A DNA stretch of 64,000 bases, from the NCBI RefSeq assembly GCF_009852415.1, contig NZ_WOXS01000002.1, positions 4,690,001 through 4,754,000 of the forward strand. Direction: 5' to 3'. Position 1 is the first letter of the stretch; each line of letters begins with the position of its first letter. The translations under genes and the position numbers were made by a program. This stretch comes from Streptomyces sp. Tu 3180 (lineage in GTDB: Bacteria; Actinomycetota; Actinomycetes; Streptomycetales; Streptomycetaceae). A model generated the notes under the pieces. The model saw only the letters and a list, made by a program, of their open reading frames with translations, was not told the origin of the DNA and ran no database searches. Below, piece after piece: positions 60,096 to 64,000 of the stretch.

Positions 60096-60746
60096 ATGGC
60101 CGTCACCCGGGCGCCCGAGGACGCCTACACCGCCGAACCCTTCGTCCCGGACCGCGGTGGTCTGACCGCCCTGCGCGAGGCCGCCGCCGGCTGCCGGGGC
60201 TGCCCCCTGCACCGCGACGCCACCCGCACCGTCTTCGGCGCCGGGACCGCCGACGCCCGCGTCATGCTCGTCGGCGAGCAGCCCGGCGACCAGGAGGACC
60301 GGCAGGGCAAGCCGTTCGTCGGGCCCGCCGGCAAGCTGCTCGACCGGGCGCTGGCCGAGGCGGGCATCGATCCCGGCGAGGCGTACGTCACCAACGCGGT
60401 CAAGCACTTCAAGTTCACGCGGACCGGGGAGCGGGGGCGCCGGATCCACAAGACGCCCGGCCGGCGCGAGATGACGGCGTGCGGGCCGTGGCTCGCCGCC
60501 GAGCTGGCGGTCGTCGAGCCGGAGCTGATCGTCGTGCTGGGCGCGACCGCGGGGAAGGCGCTGCTCGGCCCGTCGTTCCGGGTGACGCAGGTGCGCGGCA
60601 CGGTGCTGGAGGAGGAGGTCCACGGCCGCCGCGAGCGGCTGGTGCCCACCGTGCACCCGTCGGCGGTGCTGCGGGCGGACGACCGGGAGGCGGCGTACCG
60701 GGGGCTGGTCGCGGACCTGAAAATCGCGGCACAGGCCCTTGGGTAA
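60096..60746 (+). CDS. udgX: UdgX-type uracil-DNA glycosylase
   Basis: A 216-residue family 4-like glycosylase. Motif A is MLVGEQPGDQED, and motif B is TVHPSAVLR. The special UdgX loop is GRRIHKTPGRRE, with the His that forms a covalent bond to uracil-DNA. Four Cys for an iron-sulfur cluster are visible in part: CRGCPLH near the N-terminus and MTACGPWL. It would trap uracil in DNA. The gene has no ribosome site and begins right after a palindrome. Confidence 0.85.
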   Translation: MAVTRAPEDAYTAEPFVPDRGGLTALREAAAGCRGCPLHRDATRTVFGAGTADARVMLVGEQPGDQEDRQGKPFVGPAGKLLDRALAEAGIDPGEAYVTNAVKHFKFTRTGERGRRIHKTPGRREMTACGPWLAAELAVVEPELIVVLGATAGKALLGPSFRVTQVRGTVLEEEVHGRRERLVPTVHPSAVLRADDREAAYRGLVADLKIAAQALG

Positions 60747-60750
60747 GGGT

Positions 60751-60762
60751 TAGCATCCTTGC
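60751..60762 (+). promoter_or_regulatory. leaderless promoter of the GNAT gene
   Basis: TAGCAT (60751-60756) lies 6 nt before ATG 60763, and GGCACA is a weak -35 with 17-bp spacing. No ribosome site is present. Confidence 0.5.
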
Positions 60763-61287
60763 ATGCCCCTTACCTTCACGCTCGATCCCGCCGTCACCCG
60801 TGAACTGCGCGACGGCATCCTCGACCTCTGGACCGACGTCTCCAACGCGGGCGGAGCCGTCGGCTTCGTGCCGCCGGTGACGCGCGAGGAGATCCGGCCC
60901 GAGCTGGTGCGGCAGTTCGCGGCGATGGCGGAGGGGCGTTCCCGCCTCCTCGTCGGGCGCGACGAGGAGGGGCGGGTGGCCGCGACGGCGTTCCTCACCT
61001 TCAACACCCACCGCCTGATGACCCACTGGATCTGGCTCTACACGGTGATGCTCCACCCCCGCCACCAGGGCCGGGGCCACGGCCGTGACCTGCTGGCCGC
61101 CGCCGAGCGCGCCGCCCGCGGGTTCGACGGCATCCGGGCGATACGCCTCACCTGCCGCGGCGGCCTCGGCCTGGAGCGCTTCTACGCCTCCTGCGGCTAC
61201 AAGGAGGTCGGCCGCGTCCCCGGCGCGATCCGGGTGGCCCCCGGCGACGAGCGGGACGACGTCATCATGCTGCTGCCGCTGACCTGA
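60763..61287 (+). CDS. GNAT family N-acetyltransferase
   Basis: A 174-residue acetyltransferase with the GNAT acetyl-CoA loop HPRHQGRGHGRDLLAAAERAARGF (Q/RxxGxG/A type) and final strands (IRLTCRGGLGLERFYASCGYKEVGRVPGAI) with the usual Tyr near the C-terminus. The acceptor is unknown. It follows udgX by 16 nt but has its own leaderless promoter, so it is probably expressed separately. Confidence 0.85.
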   Translation: MPLTFTLDPAVTRELRDGILDLWTDVSNAGGAVGFVPPVTREEIRPELVRQFAAMAEGRSRLLVGRDEEGRVAATAFLTFNTHRLMTHWIWLYTVMLHPRHQGRGHGRDLLAAAERAARGFDGIRAIRLTCRGGLGLERFYASCGYKEVGRVPGAIRVAPGDERDDVIMLLPLT

Positions 61288-61412
61288 GGCGGCCCCGGGC
61301 CGCACCCCCCTGGAGGGCCGGCGGTCCGGGCGTGTTTCACTGGAGGCTGCCCCCGTGTCCCTTTGGGACGGTCTGGGGGGTGTTCCGGCCGGACGTAGGA
61401 AGAGTGGATGAG

Positions 61413-61724
61413 ATGCTCCGCTACACGCTGATGCGCCTCGGGATCTTCGTGGGTTGCCTCGTGGCCGTCTGGGGCCTCGTCTACTCCGGCCTCGCCCCGC
61501 GCGGCCTCGGCGACTCCAACGGCCTGTGGGTCGTCCTGCTCGCGCTGGTGATCTCGGCCCCGATCAGCTTCGTCGCGCTCCGCAAGGAGCGGGACCGGGC
61601 CTCCGAGCGGATCGTGCAGCGGATGGACCGGGCCAAGGCCAACCTGGAGGCCAACCGCAACCAGGAGGACGTCGCCGACGACGCCGCCCGCACGCGGGGC
61701 CAGGCGCAGGGCCAGGCTTCGTAA
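61413..61724 (+). CDS. DUF4229 membrane protein
   Basis: A 103-residue protein with two membrane helices (LRYTLMRLGIFVGCLVAVWGLVY and NGLWVVLLALVISAPISFVALRKERD) and a charged cytoplasmic coiled-coil-like tail (ERIVQRMDRAKANLEANRNQED). This is the DUF4229 pattern. I choose ATG 61413, 9 nt after AGGAAGAG; GTG 61404 is too close to it. The function is unknown. A hairpin follows. Confidence 0.78.
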   Translation: MLRYTLMRLGIFVGCLVAVWGLVYSGLAPRGLGDSNGLWVVLLALVISAPISFVALRKERDRASERIVQRMDRAKANLEANRNQEDVADDAARTRGQAQGQAS

Positions 61725-61755
61725 GCTCCGTCACACCTCGCGTCACCTCCACGGC

Positions 61756-61789
61756 GCCCCGGTTTCCGAAATCCCCTGGAAACCAGGGC
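61756..61789 (+). terminator. hairpin terminator after DUF4229
   Basis: Arms 61756-61767 and 61778-61789 pair over 12 positions with one mismatch (core GGTTTCC/GGAAACC), loop of 10 nt, followed by a T-containing stretch. Confidence 0.7.
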
Positions 61790-61827
61790 GCTTTGCGTTG
61801 TGCGGGTACTTTTCTCCCCGCGCCTGT

Positions 61828-61869
61828 CAAAGCAAGGCTTTGGGTGTCTCAAAGTTCAGGTGTTACGGT
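61828..61869 (+). promoter_or_regulatory. promoter region with inverted repeat before the leader peptide
   Basis: CAAAGC-AAG-GCTTTG (61828-61842) is a perfect inverted repeat overlapping a TTGGGT -35 candidate (61840-61845). TACGGT (61864-61869) would be the -10, at 18-bp spacing. The repeat may be an operator for this promoter, which would drive the leader peptide and the symporter. Confidence 0.45.
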
Positions 61870-61920
61870 CTTCGGGTGAAGTCAGCAGCCGTGTTCCCCA
61901 CGCCCCGGAGAGTTCCGCTC

Positions 61921-61977
61921 GTGGCGCGCCTGCACGTGGACCTCTGCCGGGTCACCTCCGCGAACTGTCGCCCCTGA
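61921..61977 (+). CDS. Cys-containing leader peptide of the symporter gene
   Basis: GTG 61921 has GGAGAG 8 nt upstream and encodes an 18-residue peptide MARLHVDLCRVTSANCRP. The HVDL core with nearby Cys is the form annotated as 'putative leader peptide' before cysteine and sulfur genes in streptomycetes. Cys codons fall at residues 9 and 16. Ribosomes slowing at these Cys codons when cysteine is scarce would alter folding of the RNA downstream (hairpin at 61983-62013), 81 bp before the symporter. A larger frame from GTG 61876 or 61891 is possible but lacks a ribosome site. Confidence 0.7.
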   Translation: MARLHVDLCRVTSANCRP

Positions 61978-61982
61978 GGCCT

Positions 61983-62013
61983 TCGCGAACCGCCGTCCCC
62001 CGGCGTCCCGCGA
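61983..62013 (+). promoter_or_regulatory. possible attenuator hairpin
   Basis: TCGCG (61983-61987) with CGCGA (62009-62013), plus an inner CGCCG/CGGCG stem (61991-61995 with 62001-62005), separated by symmetric 3-nt internal loops. It lies between the leader peptide stop and the symporter start and could act as the switch in leader-controlled expression. Confidence 0.4.
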
Positions 62014-62058
62014 CCCGCGCCCCACGTCACCTTCCTCACGCGTCCCCTTCATCGGAGC

Positions 62059-63390
62059 ATGTCCGTGTCCACGAACACGAAGCCCTCGCTGTCCTTCCGG
62101 GCACCCTTCTGGGCTCAGATACTCGCCGGCCTCGTCCTGGGCGTCCTGCTCGGCTGGCTCGCCCGCAGCCAGGACCTCTCCTGGCTCGTCACCACCCTCG
62201 AGAAGGTCGGCGGGACCTTCATCGGCCTGCTGAAGCTGGCCGTCGCCCCGCTCGTCTTCTTCGCGATCCTGGTCTCCATCACCAACCTGCGGAAGGTCAA
62301 CAACGCGGCCCGCCTGGCCTCGCGGACCCTCCTCTGGTTCATGATCACCTCGCTGATCGCGGTGGCCATCGGCCTCGTCATCGGCCTGGTCACCAACCCC
62401 GGCGCGGGCACCGGCCTCACCCCGGCGGACGGCGGCGATCCGGAGAAGACCGGCTCCTGGATCGACTTCCTCACCGGCATCGTGCCGACCGACGTGATCA
62501 CGCCGTTCACCGAGCTGAACGTGCTGCAGATCGTCTTCATGGCCGCCGTCGCCGGCATCGCCGCACTCCAGCTCGGCGAGAAGGCCCAGCCGATCCTCAC
62601 CCTGAGCGAGTCCGTCCTCGAACTCCTCCAGAAGGCCCTGTGGTGGGTCATCCGCCTCGCCCCGCTCGGCACCGTCGGCCTCATCGGCAACGCGATCGCC
62701 ACCTACGGCTGGGACCTGATCGGCAAGTACGCCACCTTCACCGCCGACATCTACGTCGGCTGCGCGATCGTCCTCTTCGGCGTCTACCCGGCGCTGCTCG
62801 CGACCGTCGCCAAGGTCAACCCGGTGCAGTTCTTCAAGGGTGCCTGGCCCGCGATCCAGCTGGCCTTCGTCTCCCGCTCCTCGGTCGGCACCATGCCGCT
62901 GACCCAGAAGGTCACCGAGCGCCTGGGCGTGCCCAGGGAGTACGCGTCCTTCGCGGTCCCGTTCGGGGCCACGACGAAGATGGACGGCTGCGCCGCGATC
63001 TACCCGGCCATCGCCGCGATCTTCGTCGCCCAGATCTTCGACATCCAGCTCGGCGTCGGCGACTACCTGCTGATCGCGTTCGTCTCGGTGGTCGGCTCCG
63101 CCGCCACGGCCGGACTCACCGGCGCGACGGTCATGCTGACCCTCACCCTCTCCACGCTCGGCCTGCCCATGGAGGGCGTCGGCCTGCTGCTCGCGATCGA
63201 CCCGATCCTGGACATGATCCGCACCGCGACCAACGTCGCCGGACAGGCCCTGGTGCCGGTCGTCGTCTCCGCCCGCGAGGGCCTGCTGGACCGCGACGCC
63301 TACGACGCGGTCCACGCCTCGCCGATCGACGAGGCCCCGATCGACGCGGCCCCGGCCGACGAGACCGGGCGGGTCCCCGCGGCGGCCTGA
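62059..63390 (+). CDS. dicarboxylate/amino acid:cation symporter, TcyP-like
   Basis: A 443-residue transporter of the DAACS (GltP/DctA/TcyP) family with eight main helices and two hairpin loops: the Ser-rich loop VSRSSVGTMPLTQKV, the helix-7 region PFGATTKMDGCAAIYPA, and helix 8 DPILDMIRTATNVAGQ. The helix-7 sequence reads KMDGCA instead of the common NMDGTA; the GCAxIYPA form recalls TcyP-type L-cystine carriers. With the Cys leader peptide upstream, cystine or a related sulfur amino acid is the best substrate guess. A long, perfect terminator follows. Confidence 0.85.
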   Translation: MSVSTNTKPSLSFRAPFWAQILAGLVLGVLLGWLARSQDLSWLVTTLEKVGGTFIGLLKLAVAPLVFFAILVSITNLRKVNNAARLASRTLLWFMITSLIAVAIGLVIGLVTNPGAGTGLTPADGGDPEKTGSWIDFLTGIVPTDVITPFTELNVLQIVFMAAVAGIAALQLGEKAQPILTLSESVLELLQKALWWVIRLAPLGTVGLIGNAIATYGWDLIGKYATFTADIYVGCAIVLFGVYPALLATVAKVNPVQFFKGAWPAIQLAFVSRSSVGTMPLTQKVTERLGVPREYASFAVPFGATTKMDGCAAIYPAIAAIFVAQIFDIQLGVGDYLLIAFVSVVGSAATAGLTGATVMLTLTLSTLGLPMEGVGLLLAIDPILDMIRTATNVAGQALVPVVVSAREGLLDRDAYDAVHASPIDEAPIDAAPADETGRVPAAA

Positions 63391-63427
63391 CCGCCCCGGC
63401 TCCCACGCCTCCCCTCCGCACCACCCC

Positions 63428-63475
63428 GACGTCCGCCCGCGGCAGCCCGACGCACGGCTGCCGCGGGCGGACGTC
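63428..63475 (+). terminator. strong terminator after the symporter
   Basis: A perfect 20-bp stem (63428-63447 with 63456-63475) and 8-nt loop, beginning 38 bp past the symporter stop. Confidence 0.85.
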
Positions 63476-63570
63476 CGTCCACGGGGCGCTGCCGTGACCG
63501 GCGGGCGCGGCGCGCCCCCGCGGGTGTCCGACGAGCGCCGTCGCCGGACGGGGGGACGGCCGCGGGCCCG

Positions 63571-63583
63571 TACGCTAATCCGC
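63571..63583 (+). promoter_or_regulatory. leaderless promoter of the TetR gene
   Basis: TACGCT (63571-63576) lies 7 nt before ATG 63584, with no ribosome site, as in the other leaderless genes nearby. Confidence 0.5.
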
Positions 63584-64000
63584 ATGGGTGCCGTGAAGAC
63601 CAAGCGGATGCCGCGTGCGGTCCGTGAACAGCAGATGCTGGACGCCGCCGTACAGACCTTCGGCCAGCGGGGGTACACGGCCGCGTCGATGGACGAGATC
63701 GCCGAACTGGCGGGCGTGTCCAAGCCCTTGGTCTACCTGTACCTGAACTCCAAGGAAGACCTCTTCACCGCCTGCATCCGCCGTGAGGCGAAGGCCCTCA
63801 CCGAGGCGGTGCGCGCCGGTGCCCGCCCGGGCCTGCCCGCCGACCGCCAACTCTGGTCGGGCCTGACGGCGTTCTTCACGCACACCGCGCTCCACCCCGA
63901 CGGCTGGTCCGTGCTGCACCTCCGGGCCCGCACGCACGGCGAGGTCTTCGCCGCCGAGGTCGCCGCGATGCGCGCGGAGATCGTGGCGTTCGTGACGCAG
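63584..64000 (+). CDS. TetR family transcriptional regulator (partial, cut by window end)
   Basis: The first 139 residues are visible. They include the TetR HTH (REQQMLDAAVQTFGQRGYTAASMDEIAELAGVSKPLVYLYLNSKEDLFTACIRREA) and the start of the ligand domain (HTALHPDGWSVLHLRARTHGEVF). The frame is open to the last base. ATG 63584 is probably leaderless. The target is outside the window or unknown. Confidence 0.87.
   Translation, partial: MGAVKTKRMPRAVREQQMLDAAVQTFGQRGYTAASMDEIAELAGVSKPLVYLYLNSKEDLFTACIRREAKALTEAVRAGARPGLPADRQLWSGLTAFFTHTALHPDGWSVLHLRARTHGEVFAAEVAAMRAEIVAFVTQ

Noticed and set aside
1..64000. CRISPR arrays, insertion sequences, prophage or integrative elements
   Set aside because: No regularly spaced repeats, transposase, integrase or attachment-like direct repeats flanking tRNA genes were seen.

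Overview
The window is high-GC actinobacterial chromosome. Codons end almost always in G or C, GTG starts are common, and the gene content (futalosine menaquinone genes, DUF2637/DUF3558 proteins, ECF sigma and CU044_5270 pairs, a Ser/Thr kinase carrying the rare TTA codon) points to Streptomyces or a close relative. It looks like core or near-core chromosome. I see no insertion sequence, prophage, CRISPR array, tRNA or rRNA.

Layout. 1-4.7 kb: the end of an Ala/Lys-rich protein, then a membrane cluster (DUF5819, HTTM/VKGC-like protein, serine hydrolase, small membrane protein, FAD oxidoreductase, a 50-codon ORF). 4.7-8.5 kb: divergent argS and class I lysS, each bounded by a strong hairpin. 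8.5-13.2 kb: a DUF2637 membrane protein and two DUF3558 lipoproteins on the minus strand, facing away from an rtcB-type RNA ligase. 13.3-19 kb: small redox and regulator genes (SDR, NTF2-like, YnfA, MarR, HxlR with a divergent quinone oxidoreductase, and a CE1758/CE1759 flavin pair with a palindrome on its promoter). 19.3-26.4 kb: a two-component system, an M20 peptidase, an AAA ATPase, and an ECF sigma factor fused to a zinc-finger-like motif, a membrane helix and a CAP domain. 26.9-29.3 kb: a divergent arsenic locus (arsR; FAD protein and ArsI-like lyase). 29.3-34.6 kb: LysR/EamA/NAD(P)-binding genes, a TetR gene, and a CocE-like hydrolase broken by three one-base deletions.

34.7-39.3 kb: two secreted SH3-like proteins, a hypothetical protein, a hemerythrin plus ferritin-like pair, and a conserved hypothetical. 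39.9-47.7 kb: hemL, a histidine phosphatase, a lipoprotein, then resA-ccdA-resB-ccsB, which supply haem and System II cytochrome c maturation. 47.7-54.1 kb: an ECF sigma/CU044_5270 pair, a CDP-alcohol phosphatidyltransferase, TioE-like and TetR regulators, a frameshifted receptor kinase and a PLDc_N protein. 54.2-60 kb: menaquinone genes mqnL, an unknown coupled ORF, mqnP, mqnM and mqnE, with an Lrp regulator and an orphan VapB-like protein. 60.1-64 kb: UdgX, a GNAT, a DUF4229 protein, a dicarboxylate/amino acid:cation symporter preceded by a Cys-containing leader peptide, and the start of a TetR gene.

Most notable: the sigma-zinc finger-TM-CAP fusion; the HVDLC leader peptide before a cystine-transporter-like symporter; the TTA-containing receptor kinase; the small arsenic locus with repeated operators; and the hypothetical ORF translationally coupled between mqnL and mqnP. 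Single-base indels cluster in two genes (33-34 kb and 51.9-53.3 kb). Sequence error must be excluded before either is called a pseudogene.
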